From Novosphingobium sp. (GTDB taxonomy: Bacteria; Pseudomonadota; Alphaproteobacteria; Sphingomonadales; Sphingomonadaceae): a DNA stretch of 64,000 nucleotides. Positions 8,916 to 17,224 of this stretch are shown here, piece after piece. A model generated the notes under the pieces. That model worked only from the letters and a program-made list of their open reading frames with translations. It made no database searches and was not told the DNA's origin. The stretch is from positions 102,330 to 166,329 of the forward strand of contig NZ_JAHEBV010000002.1 in assembly GCF_024642085.1 (NCBI RefSeq), in the 5' to 3' direction. How positions within the stretch are numbered: the stretch's first letter is position 1; the number at the start of each line of letters is the position of its first letter. The translations under genes were made by a program, and so were the position numbers.

Positions 8916-9406
8916 GCTTTGCCATCCGCCCCGTAACCAGCGCCGATGCGCCGGCGCTGGCGGAAATGCTCAACGCGGTGATTCGCGCTGGCGGCACAAC
9001 GGCCTTGCAGCGCGAGTTTACGCCCGAAGCCCTGGACGAGGCCTACCTGACCGGTCCGCAGGTGCTGTGCTGCCATGTGGCAGTGGGCGATGACGGCGCG
9101 CTGGCTGGCTTCCAGACCCTGGGCCGCTATCCAGGCTTGCCCGCGGACATCGGCGATATTGGCACTTTTGCGCGAGTGGACGGCAAGCAGCGCGGGGTCG
9201 GCTCGGCACTGTTCCCAGCAACCGTCGCGCGCGCTCGCGCGTTAGGCCACAGCGCGATCAACGCGACGATCCGCGCCGATAATACAGGCGGACTGACGTT
9301 TTACGCCAAGCAAGGCTTTGTTGATCACGGCGTGACACGATCGGCGGCCCTGGATGACGGGACGCTGGTCGACCGCGTGCACAAGCGCTTTGCACTGGGA
9401 GCATGA
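8912..9406 (+). CDS. GNAT-family N-acetyltransferase
   Basis: This 164-residue acetyl-CoA-dependent acetyltransferase has the GNAT fold. The acetyl-CoA-binding loop is visible as RGVGSALF (about 92-99), in the usual Q/RxxGxG/A form. It is followed by the NTGGLTFYAKQGF motif of strand 5 and helix 4. The GTG start overlaps the preceding stop by four bases (GTGA), and the end overlaps the next ATG, so it is translated within the SUF operon. The substrate is unknown; a small molecule or a protein N-terminus are both possible. Confidence 0.85.
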   Translation: MSFAIRPVTSADAPALAEMLNAVIRAGGTTALQREFTPEALDEAYLTGPQVLCCHVAVGDDGALAGFQTLGRYPGLPADIGDIGTFARVDGKQRGVGSALFPATVARARALGHSAINATIRADNTGGLTFYAKQGFVDHGVTRSAALDDGTLVDRVHKRFALGA

Positions 9407-9750
9407 CGATGCGCATTTTCCTTCTCATGCTTGTTTCGGTGCTCGTCGCCGCGCCCGCTGCGGCCGACGATGGGCCGTCTTATGATCTGGCGATCAGCCG
9501 CTTGCGCGGATGCGTGACCGCCGGAGCAACAGGCGCGCCGCGCGACACCTTGCAGGCGGCACTGGTGGCGATCGGATCGCTGTGCCGGCCGCAGCTCAAC
9601 ACCGCCTACACCGCTTCAGACGCCCGCGTCGATGCGGCGAACCCGCGCGCCGATCGTGATCTTCTGGTCCGGCTGCGCCAACAGGCGCGGCGCGGCATTG
9701 ACCATGATCTTACCATCCTTGTTGCCAAGAATGCAGGTTTCCAACCGTAA
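9403..9750 (+). CDS. Small secreted hypothetical protein
   Basis: A 115-residue protein with a clear signal peptide (about 1-21, hydrophobic core LLMLVSVLVAAPAAA, cut before DDGP). The mature part is about 94 residues with two cysteines (in RGCVT and SLCRP) that could pair in the periplasm. I recognise no family. Its ATG overlaps the GNAT stop (ATGA) and its TAA overlaps the sufC ATG (TAATG), so the ribosome can run from one gene to the next. A periplasmic protein in a cytoplasmic Fe-S operon is unexpected. Confidence 0.75.
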   Translation: MTMRIFLLMLVSVLVAAPAAADDGPSYDLAISRLRGCVTAGATGAPRDTLQAALVAIGSLCRPQLNTAYTASDARVDAANPRADRDLLVRLRQQARRGIDHDLTILVAKNAGFQP

Positions 9751-10493
9751 TGCTGATTATCGATAACCTTCACGCCGCCGTTGCCGATAAGCCGATCCTC
9801 AAGGGTCTTTCTCTGACGATCAACGCGGGCGAGATTCACGCCATCATGGGCCCGAATGGCGCGGGCAAATCGACGCTGGGCTATGTGCTGGGCGGACGGC
9901 CCGGATATGAAGTGACCGGCGGAACGGTGACCTTTCAGGGGCAAGACCTGCTTGCGCATGAGCCGCATGAACGCGCGGCAATGGGATTGTTCCTGGGCTT
10001 TCAGTATCCGGTCGAGATTCCCGGCGTGTCCTTCGTCCAGTTCCTGCGCGAAAGTCTCAACGCCCAGCGCCGCAGCCGGGGCGAAGAGCCGCTGTCGGGC
10101 GGAGAGTTCCTAAAGCTGGCGCGCGAAAAGGCGGCGCTTCTCAAGCTCGATATGGATATGCTCAAACGCCCGGTGAATGTCGGCTTTTCCGGCGGCGAGA
10201 AAAAACGCGCCGAAATGGTCCAGATGGGAATTCTGGATCCCACGCTGGCGATCCTGGATGAAACCGATTCGGGCCTTGATATCGATGCGCTGCGGATCGT
10301 TGGCGACGGGATCAACGCGGTCATGCGCCGCGCGGACAAGGCGGTGCTGCTGATCACCCATTACCAGCGGCTGCTCGACTACGTGAAGCCCGATTTCGTC
10401 CATGTACTGGCAGGGGGGCGGATCGTGCGTACTGGCGGTCCGGAACTGGCGCTGGAACTGGAAGAGCGTGGGTACGAGGACGTGGCGGCATGA
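9750..10493 (+). CDS. sufC: Fe-S cluster assembly ATPase SufC
   Basis: The 247-residue ABC-type ATPase drives the conformational change of the SufBC2D scaffold in the cytoplasm. Walker A is GPNGAGKST at 34-42. The signature loop is SGGEKKR near 150. Walker B ends ILDETDSGLD, the SufC form in which the acidic pair is followed by SGLDIDAL. The switch histidine is in LITHYQRLL. The start overlaps the previous stop (TAATG). The stop overlaps a 41-codon reading frame that leads to sufD. Length and motifs are normal for the family. Confidence 0.97.
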   Translation: MLIIDNLHAAVADKPILKGLSLTINAGEIHAIMGPNGAGKSTLGYVLGGRPGYEVTGGTVTFQGQDLLAHEPHERAAMGLFLGFQYPVEIPGVSFVQFLRESLNAQRRSRGEEPLSGGEFLKLAREKAALLKLDMDMLKRPVNVGFSGGEKKRAEMVQMGILDPTLAILDETDSGLDIDALRIVGDGINAVMRRADKAVLLITHYQRLLDYVKPDFVHVLAGGRIVRTGGPELALELEERGYEDVAA

Positions 10494-10615
10494 GCGCAAC
10501 CCTTGCCTTGATGATGGCGTCAACCTCGCCGCTTGCCGCCCATGTGTCCGACGATCAGATTGTTGTCATTGCCCGCAAGCTGAAAAACTTGCGCGGGCAA
10601 GAGGTGGCGCAATGA
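10490..10615 (+). CDS. Small ORF (41 residues) wedged between sufC and sufD
   Basis: The frame runs ATG 10490 to TGA 10615. It overlaps the sufC stop by four bases at its start (ATGA) and the sufD start by four bases at its end (ATGA). The encoded peptide begins MSATLALMMASTSPLAA and ends with a basic, charged half (IARKLKNLRGQEVAQ). The N-terminal third is mildly hydrophobic. The double overlap exactly fills the gap with no spare base, the pattern of a real translated gene or a coupling device between sufC and sufD. I recognise no family. It is too short for many gene finders. Confidence 0.5.
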   Translation: MSATLALMMASTSPLAAHVSDDQIVVIARKLKNLRGQEVAQ

Positions 10616-11352
10616 CGGGGAATCTGGCCGTCCTGCCGACCCGCAGCGAAGAAGATTTTCGCTACGCCGATCTGGCGGCGCTGGCACCGCTGTGGCCAGT
10701 AACAGAACAGCGGATTGTCGTGCCTGCGGGCGAAACGGGCAGTGTGACGGTGATCCACAGCGGCAGCGATGCACTGGTTCGCGACATCGCGATCGACCTG
10801 GGCGCAGGCGCGCAGTTTTCGCTTTATGTGCTGAGCGCCGGTGAAGCATCCGGGCGGATAGCGGTGCGTGTCATCCTTCAGGCCGGGGCGCAGTTCCATC
10901 TGGGCGCAGCGCAGCTTGCCGGGGGCGATGCGACTGCCGAAATCGTCACCCGCGTCGTCCACGCGGCGCCCGGGGCGGTCAGCCGCCAGGTGGTCCGTTC
11001 TGTTGCGGCGGGTCGGGGCACGGTCAATTATCTGGGCAAGGTTCTGGTCGAAAAGGGCGCTGACGGCACCGACGGCGCACAGTCGGTCCGGGCCATGCTG
11101 CTCGACCGGACAGCCACCGCCAATGCCCGGCCGGAACTTGAAATCCATGCCGATGATGTAAAATGCGCACATGGCTGCGCGGTCGGGGAACTTGATGCCG
11201 GCGCGCTGTTCTATATGGCCCAGCGCGGGCTTCCGCCCGAGATTGCCAAGCGGCTCATGCTGCAGGCCTTCGTTGCCGAAGCGCTCGCCGGGGCGCAGAA
11301 CGAAGCGGTGCTGCAAGATCAGGCGCGCGCCGCGCTGGAGGCCTTGCTGTGA
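10612..11352 (+). CDS. sufD: Fe-S cluster assembly protein SufD, short form
   Basis: The 246-residue partner of SufB in the SufBC2D scaffold. The C-terminal half carries the conserved SufB/SufD core: the HADDVKCAHGCAVG stretch with its histidine and cysteines, then LFYMAQRGLP. It is much shorter than E. coli SufD (about 420 residues) because the N-terminal helical domain is reduced, a form I believe is common in this order. The ATG at 10612 overlaps the small upstream frame, and the stop overlaps the GTG of sufS. Confidence 0.9.
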   Translation: MTGNLAVLPTRSEEDFRYADLAALAPLWPVTEQRIVVPAGETGSVTVIHSGSDALVRDIAIDLGAGAQFSLYVLSAGEASGRIAVRVILQAGAQFHLGAAQLAGGDATAEIVTRVVHAAPGAVSRQVVRSVAAGRGTVNYLGKVLVEKGADGTDGAQSVRAMLLDRTATANARPELEIHADDVKCAHGCAVGELDAGALFYMAQRGLPPEIAKRLMLQAFVAEALAGAQNEAVLQDQARAALEALL

Positions 11353-12557
11353 GCCAAGCTGCGCTGCTTGAGGTGAACCGCAAGGCCCAGTTTCCGGGGT
11401 TGGCGGACGATTGGCATTACCTTGATACCGCTGCCACTGCCCAAAAGCCCCAGGCCGTGATCGATGCCATGGCCCACGCCATGGGGCGCGACTATGCGAC
11501 GGTCCACCGCGGGGTCTATGCCCGGTCGGCCGACATGACGCTGGCTTACGAAGCGGCGCGGCGCAAGGTTGCCGCCTTTATCGGCGGGCACGAGGACGAA
11601 GTGGTCTTTACCCGCGGCGCGACCGAGGCGATCAATCTGGTCGCACAGACCTGGGGGCAGGCGAACCTTAAGGCAGGCGACCGGATCCTGCTGTCGGTTC
11701 TTGAACACCATTCCAACATCGTGCCCTGGCAATTGCTGGCGGCGCGTACCGGGGTGGAAATCGACGTCTGCCCGCTGACCGCAGACGGCCTGATCGACCT
11801 GGATGCGGCACAGCGCGTGTTGACCCCGGCCCACCGCCTGGTCGCCCTGGCCCATGTGTCGAATGTGCTGGGCTCAGTCCTGGATGTGGCTGGAGCCGCG
11901 CGGCTGGCGCATGGGGTCGGCGCCAAGCTGCTGCTCGACGGCTGCCAGGCCGTGCCGCGCCTGGCGGTCGATGTCGCGGCGCTCGATTGCGACTTCTACG
12001 TCTTTTCGGCCCACAAGCTCTATGGCCCGACCGGCATCGGCGCGCTGTGGACCAAGGCCGACATTCTTGCCGCCATGCCGCCGTGGCAGGGCGGCGGCGC
12101 GATGATCGACCGGGTCAGTTTTGCCGGCACAACCTTTGCCCCGCCGCCGCAGCGGTTCGAAGCCGGAACCCCCGCGATTGTCGAGGCGATCGCGCTGGGT
12201 GCGGCGATCGATTATGTGGCAGAAATTGGCCTCGAGGCGATCCACGCCCACGAACTGGCCCTGGTCCGCACGCTCCGGGACGCGCTGCGACGGATGAACG
12301 ATGTGACCCTGTTCGGGCCCGATGATAGCGCGGGAATTGTCAGTTTTGCGCTGCAGGGGGTGCATCCGCACGACCTCGGCACCATATTGGACGAAGAAGG
12401 TGTGGCGATCCGGGCCGGACACCACTGCGCGCAGCCGCTGATGGAACACCTTGGTGTGCCGGCGACAGCGCGGGCCAGCTTCGGCCTGTACAATGATGAA
12501 GGCGATGTGACCGCGCTGCTGCGCGGGATCGACCGCACCAGGAGGATTTTCGGGTGA
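11349..12557 (+). CDS. sufS: Cysteine desulfurase SufS
   Basis: The 402-residue PLP enzyme takes sulfur from cysteine, leaving alanine, and holds it as a persulfide for the scaffold. The PLP lysine is Lys223 in SAHKLYGPTG. The persulfide cysteine is Cys360 in RAGHHCAQP, and the group II desulfurase end RASFGLYN follows. The GTG start overlaps the sufD stop (GTGA). No SufE or SufU gene lies in the window, so the sulfur shuttle must be elsewhere or absent. The stop overlaps the GTG of the next gene. Confidence 0.96.
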   Translation: MSQAALLEVNRKAQFPGLADDWHYLDTAATAQKPQAVIDAMAHAMGRDYATVHRGVYARSADMTLAYEAARRKVAAFIGGHEDEVVFTRGATEAINLVAQTWGQANLKAGDRILLSVLEHHSNIVPWQLLAARTGVEIDVCPLTADGLIDLDAAQRVLTPAHRLVALAHVSNVLGSVLDVAGAARLAHGVGAKLLLDGCQAVPRLAVDVAALDCDFYVFSAHKLYGPTGIGALWTKADILAAMPPWQGGGAMIDRVSFAGTTFAPPPQRFEAGTPAIVEAIALGAAIDYVAEIGLEAIHAHELALVRTLRDALRRMNDVTLFGPDDSAGIVSFALQGVHPHDLGTILDEEGVAIRAGHHCAQPLMEHLGVPATARASFGLYNDEGDVTALLRGIDRTRRIFG

Positions 12558-13027
12558 ACGAGGAAAGCAAGTTCAGCATCGAAAGCGTTGAAAGCGTTGC
12601 GCCGCCGCCGCGCGCGCGGGTCGACGATGCCGAAAGCCCGGCCGACAAGCTGGAGCGCAAGCGCGACTATCTGGAAGGCTTCCTTGCTGAAAAGCCTAAC
12701 AATGTGTCCGACGGCGAACCTGGCGGCGACTTATACGAAGCCGTGATTGCCGCGCTAAAAGACATTTTCGACCCGGAAATTCCGGTCAACATCTATGATT
12801 TGGGACTAATTTACGGGGTCGACGTCGACGCTGACGGCGCGGTGGCGGTAGCGATGACGCTGACCACGCCGCACTGCCCGGTTGCCGAATCGATGCCAGG
12901 CGAGGTCGAGCTGCGGGTCGGCGCGGTGTCCGGCGTGAGAGACTGCGAAGTCAATCTGGTGTGGGATCCGCCGTGGGATCCTGCCAAGATGAGCGATGAA
13001 GCCCGCCTTGAACTGGGAATGCTGTGA
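12554..13027 (+). CDS. sufT: SUF-associated MIP18/DUF59-family protein (SufT-like)
   Basis: A 157-residue protein that likely helps mature Fe-S proteins. Residues 1-55 are a charged, low-complexity extension. The MIP18-family domain follows, with the typical sequence DPEIPVNIYDLGLIYG, then TLTTPHCP whose cysteine is the conserved one, and WDPPWDP. The last motif separates this family from the Mrp-type ATPases that also carry the domain. The GTG start overlaps the sufS stop by four bases. Its place between sufS and sufA matches SUF operons of related bacteria. Confidence 0.88.
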   Translation: MNEESKFSIESVESVAPPPRARVDDAESPADKLERKRDYLEGFLAEKPNNVSDGEPGGDLYEAVIAALKDIFDPEIPVNIYDLGLIYGVDVDADGAVAVAMTLTTPHCPVAESMPGEVELRVGAVSGVRDCEVNLVWDPPWDPAKMSDEARLELGML

Positions 13028-13383
13028 TGACGACAAGCAAACTTCGCCAACGCCCTGCCGCCGTCATCCTGACGCCCGCTGCCGAAGCGCGGATCGCTGC
13101 GTTGATGGCGCAGGCGCCGGAAGGCGCGATCGGCGTCAAGTTGTCTACCCCGCGCCGGGGTTGTTCGGGCCTTGCCTATTCGGTCGACTACATCACCCAA
13201 GCAGCCAGCATGGATGAACGGATCGAGACACCGGGCGGGACGTTCTTTATAGACGGCGCATCAGTGCTTTACCTGATCGGCAGTACGATGGACTGGGCCG
13301 AAGACGACTTCACTGCGGGGTTCGTTTTCAAAAACCCCAATGCCAAAGGCAGCTGCGGCTGCGGCGAAAGCTTTACAATCTAG
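13027..13383 (+). CDS. sufA: A-type Fe-S carrier protein (SufA/IscA/HesB family)
   Basis: The 118-residue carrier receives a cluster from the scaffold and hands it to target enzymes. The three family cysteines are present: Cys46 in RGCSGLAY, and Cys110 and Cys112 in GSCGCGESF. The ATG at 13027 overlaps the previous stop as TGATG; an in-frame GTG one codon earlier is possible. It is the last gene of the SUF operon. Its TAG shares the palindrome CTAG with the stop codon of the converging gene on the other strand. Confidence 0.93.
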   Translation: MTTSKLRQRPAAVILTPAAEARIAALMAQAPEGAIGVKLSTPRRGCSGLAYSVDYITQAASMDERIETPGGTFFIDGASVLYLIGSTMDWAEDDFTAGFVFKNPNAKGSCGCGESFTI

Positions 13384-14354
13384 GCCTTCGCGGGCCGCGG
13401 AACGAAGCTTTCCCCGGTTTCGGCGTCGATAAAGGCGATCAGTGACTTTTCAAGGTCGTCCAGTTCTTCATCGGCGTCGAGACGGTCGCGTAGCCAGGAT
13501 TTTTCGTCGGCTGAAAACACCGCAGCCACTTCGGCTTCATCGCTGAAGTCTGCGAGGTATTCGGCATCGTCTTCGCTGCCAAGCAAACTTCCAAAACCGG
13601 TAAAGTCGGGCTTACTGGTCAGCATGCGGGCCAGAAAACCGCCGACGCCTGCGCCTTCCTTCTTCATGAACCGGTCAAGTTCGCTGGCGCGATCGAGGCT
13701 CAGCGCCTCGTGCCCGCCAAAACCCAGCAAGTAATTGGCAACACCTTGCACGAACAGCGTCTGCCACTCTGGAGCGTTGACCTCATGTAACGCAGCATCC
13801 TTGATGCGGAATAGCATTTCTGCCTCGGTCCGGCTGACCGCAGCTGGACGATCACCGCCCGACGCAAAAATCACCCGGCGCAGCAGGTCGCACTCGGTTT
13901 CGTTGATTGCCTTGGGATCGAGCATTCCAGAACGGGTCGGGCCTTCGCCGGTAAGCACGGCATCCTCAATCTGACGCAAGGTATATGCTTTAAGATTGTC
14001 GGGCACATTGGCGGCGATTTCAATCACGCGAACCAATAGCTCGAGCTCGGCAAAAGTGTCGACCTTGCCATCGCGATCGATCCGGCTAATCAGTTCGTCG
14101 CCCATGGTCTGATCAACATAGCCATAAGGTTCAACGGTGTTGACCACGAAGGCGCTGAGAGCTTCGACAAAGAAGCGGACCCATTCGCCATTGGCGTCGC
14201 GCAACTGCTCATTGGCAAGAAAAAGGCTCTCAGCTTCTTCAGGATCAAGCTTGCCATCGGCCCAGCCAGCGCCGCGCAGCGCCAGGATTTCGTTTGCATC
14301 GATCGTGCCGTCAGCTGCCGCTTGTGCGGCAAGATCACGGAATTGCATGGTCAT
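13380..14354 (-). CDS. Conserved hypothetical acidic protein, EF-hand-like segments
   Basis: A 324-residue, strongly acidic, soluble protein without signal peptide or membrane segment. Several short stretches look like helix-loop-helix calcium sites, for example DRDGKVDTFAELE near residue 92, DGTIDANE near 15 and DGKLDPEE near 33. These are often spaced with a preceding helix. The middle part has an alpha-helical look. I do not recognise a named family. A calcium-binding or TerB-like role would be a guess. It converges on sufA with a shared CTAG at the two stops. A second ATG lies two codons inside (14348). Confidence 0.75.
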   Translation of the reverse strand: MTMQFRDLAAQAAADGTIDANEILALRGAGWADGKLDPEEAESLFLANEQLRDANGEWVRFFVEALSAFVVNTVEPYGYVDQTMGDELISRIDRDGKVDTFAELELLVRVIEIAANVPDNLKAYTLRQIEDAVLTGEGPTRSGMLDPKAINETECDLLRRVIFASGGDRPAAVSRTEAEMLFRIKDAALHEVNAPEWQTLFVQGVANYLLGFGGHEALSLDRASELDRFMKKEGAGVGGFLARMLTSKPDFTGFGSLLGSEDDAEYLADFSDEAEVAAVFSADEKSWLRDRLDADEELDDLEKSLIAFIDAETGESFVPRPAKA

Positions 14355-14416
14355 GGCAAAGACAAGCCCCCAATTTCTGTTGGTCAGGCTTATGCCGGAT
14401 TATCCTTAAGGCCCCG

Positions 14417-14872
14417 TTACCCCTGTTTGACCGGCGGCGGCGGACCTGCGCGAGAGTGCAACATGGCTCCGACACAGGCGGCGCGGTCCACGTCTTGGCC
14501 GTCACTGGCGCGCCGCGCGTCGACATAGGTAGCAGTCGGTTCTGCGCCCGGCGCGGCAGGATAAAGATACACATCAAGAACACAGGCGCTTCCAGTGAAC
14601 TGCAGCTTACGCGCATCGCCCTCAATCACATCAAGCCTAGCGGCACCGAACTGCCGTACCAGCTGGGCGGAAGTCGCTCCGATTAACCCTTCGAGCCCAG
14701 GGATGACCTGTAGTCGCGGCGTGCCAACCGGGTGGCGTAACGGCGTGCGGACTACGGTTTTGGCAGGCGCAGCTAATGATCCGGCGGACTTGACGGAATT
14801 AGCGCCCCCGCCACTCCCACAAGCGGCTAGCAAGAGGATCAGCGTCAGCGCAGCGGCTATTCTAGAGGACAT
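14417..14872 (-). CDS. Putative lipoprotein
   Basis: A 151-residue protein whose N-terminus is a lipoprotein signal with lipobox LAAC (cysteine near residue 18), followed by a glycine- and serine-rich linker. The mature domain has two further cysteines (SACVLDVY and RAACVGAM) and would sit in the outer or inner membrane. I know no function for it. Its start overlaps the end of the upstream EI24 gene by 11 bases, so the two are likely co-translated. Confidence 0.75.
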   Translation of the reverse strand: MSSRIAAALTLILLLAACGSGGGANSVKSAGSLAAPAKTVVRTPLRHPVGTPRLQVIPGLEGLIGATSAQLVRQFGAARLDVIEGDARKLQFTGSACVLDVYLYPAAPGAEPTATYVDARRASDGQDVDRAACVGAMLHSRAGPPPPVKQG

Positions 14873-15560
14873 GGGGGTTTGCTTCCTTGCGGTGTATCAG
14901 ATGCGCGGCGGCCGCTGCACCTAGGAATGGGGCGATAAAATTGATGACAGGGACCAGCAGCAACAATGCCACGATCAAACCCAGGCCAAAGCGCTCAAGC
15001 TTGGAAAGGGGCTCAATGGATTGCGGGGTAGGGCGGTGACGCAGCCAAACCATGTCTTGAAGTTCACGTCCCAATAAAAGGGCGTTGACGAGCGTGAATA
15101 CTACCGCTGGACCTACACCCGTGAACAGCAGCACCAGCACAAGCGGGGCGGCCAGCGCGTTGAACACAAGTGCCCGCCCCGCCCCGCGCAGGCTTGCGCC
15201 CAATTCTTCGTGCCAGCCCAGCGCACGGGCGCTGGCTGCAGCGGAAGGATAATGTTGCGCCTCTACAGCAGCGACCACTTCATCGGCAAATAGCTGGAGC
15301 ACTGCTAGGGCAACAATCCGCCACAGCACGACTCCGCCCAGTAACACGCCCAAAGCCGCGAGCAGTCCGCGAACACCTTCGGGTGCGGCCAGATTTGCCT
15401 CAGTCAATCCCGCCCAGGCCAGCGCTTGATCAAGCAGCCACCAGCCCGCTGCGCCCAGCATCACAAACGCCGCCAAAGCTGCAACCAGGCTTTTCAGCCA
15501 GATCCTCAGCACTCGAGGCTCCGTCATTTGTCCAAGGGCAAGAGCAAAGGCGCTGAGCAT
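14862..15560 (-). CDS. EI24-domain (CysZ-like) integral membrane protein
   Basis: A 232-residue inner-membrane protein with about four to five hydrophobic segments (near 25-50, 68-90, 130-165 and 200-220). The segment order, long amphipathic helices and the GRELQDMVWLRHR region match the EI24/CysZ family. E. coli CysZ takes up sulfate; many other members have no proven role. No cys genes are near, so sulfate transport is not supported by context. The gene runs into the lipoprotein gene (11-base overlap) and starts 113 bases from the divergent kinase. Confidence 0.75.
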   Translation of the reverse strand: MLSAFALALGQMTEPRVLRIWLKSLVAALAAFVMLGAAGWWLLDQALAWAGLTEANLAAPEGVRGLLAALGVLLGGVVLWRIVALAVLQLFADEVVAAVEAQHYPSAAASARALGWHEELGASLRGAGRALVFNALAAPLVLVLLFTGVGPAVVFTLVNALLLGRELQDMVWLRHRPTPQSIEPLSKLERFGLGLIVALLLLVPVINFIAPFLGAAAAAHLIHRKEANPHVL

Positions 15561-15673
15561 CAGGGCCGCATTTCGCGCGCCGCTGTCCTGCTGTCAACGT
15601 TGCGGCGCTTGCCCTGCGGCCAGGGGAAGGCTAGGCGCGGCGCGATTTCCCTTGGACTTTCAGGAACCCTTAG

Positions 15674-16666
15674 ATGTCACATCCCGATCTTGATGTCATA
15701 GCCATTGGCAACGCTATCGTCGATGTCATGGCCCCTTGCGAAGACGCGCTGATCGAACGCATGGGACTGGTGCGCGGCGGCATGACCCTTGTCGATACCG
15801 ACCGGGCGCATGAACTGTATGAAGTGATGGGCCCGGCGCGCGAGATTTCGGGCGGGTCGGCAGCAAACACGCTCGCTGGCCTTGCAGCGCTGGGCGCAAA
15901 CTGCGCGTTTATCGGGCAGGTCGCCGATGACCAGCTGGGTGAGGTTTTCGCCCACGACATCCGCGCCAGCGGCATTGCTTTTGCCACTGCGGCCCGCACA
16001 GGCAATCCGCCCACTGCACGCTGTTTGATCTTCGTTACCCCTGATGGCCAGCGCACCATGAACACATTTCTTGGTGCGTCGCAGTTCCTGCCCGCCGATG
16101 CGCTCGACGAAGCAACGATTGCTGCGGCAAAGGTGCTCTATCTTGAGGGCTATCTTTGGGATCCCGAGGAACCTCGCGCCGCAATGCGTCGCGCCATTGC
16201 GGCATCCCGCAATGCCGGGCGCAAGGTGGCTTTCACCCTATCAGACGCATTCGTAATAGCGCGCCACGGGGACGATTTTCGCCAGATGATCGCGGCTGGG
16301 GAGATCGACATTCTGTTTGCCAATCACATCGAGTTGGCGGCACTGACGGGATATGACGATTTCCACGATGGAATCGCCGCATTGCGCGACTCCGTCCCCT
16401 TGTTGGTGGTAACCCGCAGTGCTGACGGTGCGGTTGCGGTCTCAGGCGGGGAATGGGTCGAAGTACCCGCCGAGCCGATCGAGCGGGTGGTGGACACGAC
16501 CGGTGCTGGCGATCTTTTCGCCGCCGGGTTCCTGTTTGGTCATGTACGTGGTCGCGGTTTGCACGATTGCCTGAAACTCGGGGCGATCTGCGCAGCAGAA
16601 ATCATTTCCCACTATGGCGCGCGGCCTGAAGCAAATCTCAAGGAATTGACCGCGCCTGTCGCTTGA
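15674..16666 (+). CDS. PfkB-family sugar kinase, adenosine-kinase type
   Basis: A 330-residue ribokinase-fold kinase, cytoplasmic. The N-terminal PfkB signature region contains GGSAANTLAGLAALG (about 56-70). The C-terminal signature DTTGAGDLFAAGFL (about 275-288) provides the anion hole and the catalytic Asp in GAGD. The overall sequence is closest to the alphaproteobacterial adenosine kinases that convert adenosine to AMP, but the family also phosphorylates other nucleosides and sugars. Transcribed divergently from the EI24 gene. A purine-salvage role would fit the nearby purD, though they are not in one operon. Confidence 0.85.
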   Translation: MSHPDLDVIAIGNAIVDVMAPCEDALIERMGLVRGGMTLVDTDRAHELYEVMGPAREISGGSAANTLAGLAALGANCAFIGQVADDQLGEVFAHDIRASGIAFATAARTGNPPTARCLIFVTPDGQRTMNTFLGASQFLPADALDEATIAAAKVLYLEGYLWDPEEPRAAMRRAIAASRNAGRKVAFTLSDAFVIARHGDDFRQMIAAGEIDILFANHIELAALTGYDDFHDGIAALRDSVPLLVVTRSADGAVAVSGGEWVEVPAEPIERVVDTTGAGDLFAAGFLFGHVRGRGLHDCLKLGAICAAEIISHYGARPEANLKELTAPVA

Positions 16667-16822
16667 CGCCGGCCGGGTAATACAAAGTTGTGCTCCAGCG
16701 GCGCACAACAGTGAGCAATGCAGGCGTGTGCCGCTTTGGTGCGGCATAGGATGGCAGCGTGCACGGCGCCTTACGCGCTGCTATGATCATGGCTATCGGT
16801 GTGGCTGGTAGGATAAGTTTAG

Positions 16823-17224
16823 ATGAACAAGCTCCAGGCAGCCTGCATGATCCTGCCAATTACCGTTGCATCTGCCGCTCAGGCTGCACCGATTGGATCC
16901 GACTGGCCCGTTATCGCGTCAGTGCGCGATGGCGATTGCGCGCTGCAGATCACCGGCAACGGCAAGATTTTCCTGATTGCCGCAACCGGCCTGAAGCCAG
17001 AGCAAACCGGCCGCTATCAGATCGCCAGCGGTGATATGAGACCAATCGACTGGAATGTGCGCGTCACTAACGACGGACGGGCGGTCCGCTATTACCTGCC
17101 ATTCCGCTGGGGCCAAGCGGGCGAACGGATCGATGGGGGCGTAGTCGATGTGGTTGTCACCGCACCCGGCTGCGCTTTGAACGCCAGCTTCCCGTGGAAG
17201 CGCATCATCCGGGTCATCGATTAG
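16823..17224 (+). CDS. Small secreted hypothetical protein
   Basis: A 133-residue protein with a signal peptide (about 1-22, cut after AQAA). The remaining 110 residues look like a small beta-rich domain with two cysteines (DGDCALQ and APGCALN) that could form a disulfide. No family is recognised. It lies 156 bases after the kinase gene and its stop abuts the purD stop on the other strand (overlap of four bases). A weak stem (GTTGTGC/GCACAAC, about 16685-16708) lies in the gap before it. Confidence 0.7.
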   Translation: MNKLQAACMILPITVASAAQAAPIGSDWPVIASVRDGDCALQITGNGKIFLIAATGLKPEQTGRYQIASGDMRPIDWNVRVTNDGRAVRYYLPFRWGQAGERIDGGVVDVVVTAPGCALNASFPWKRIIRVID

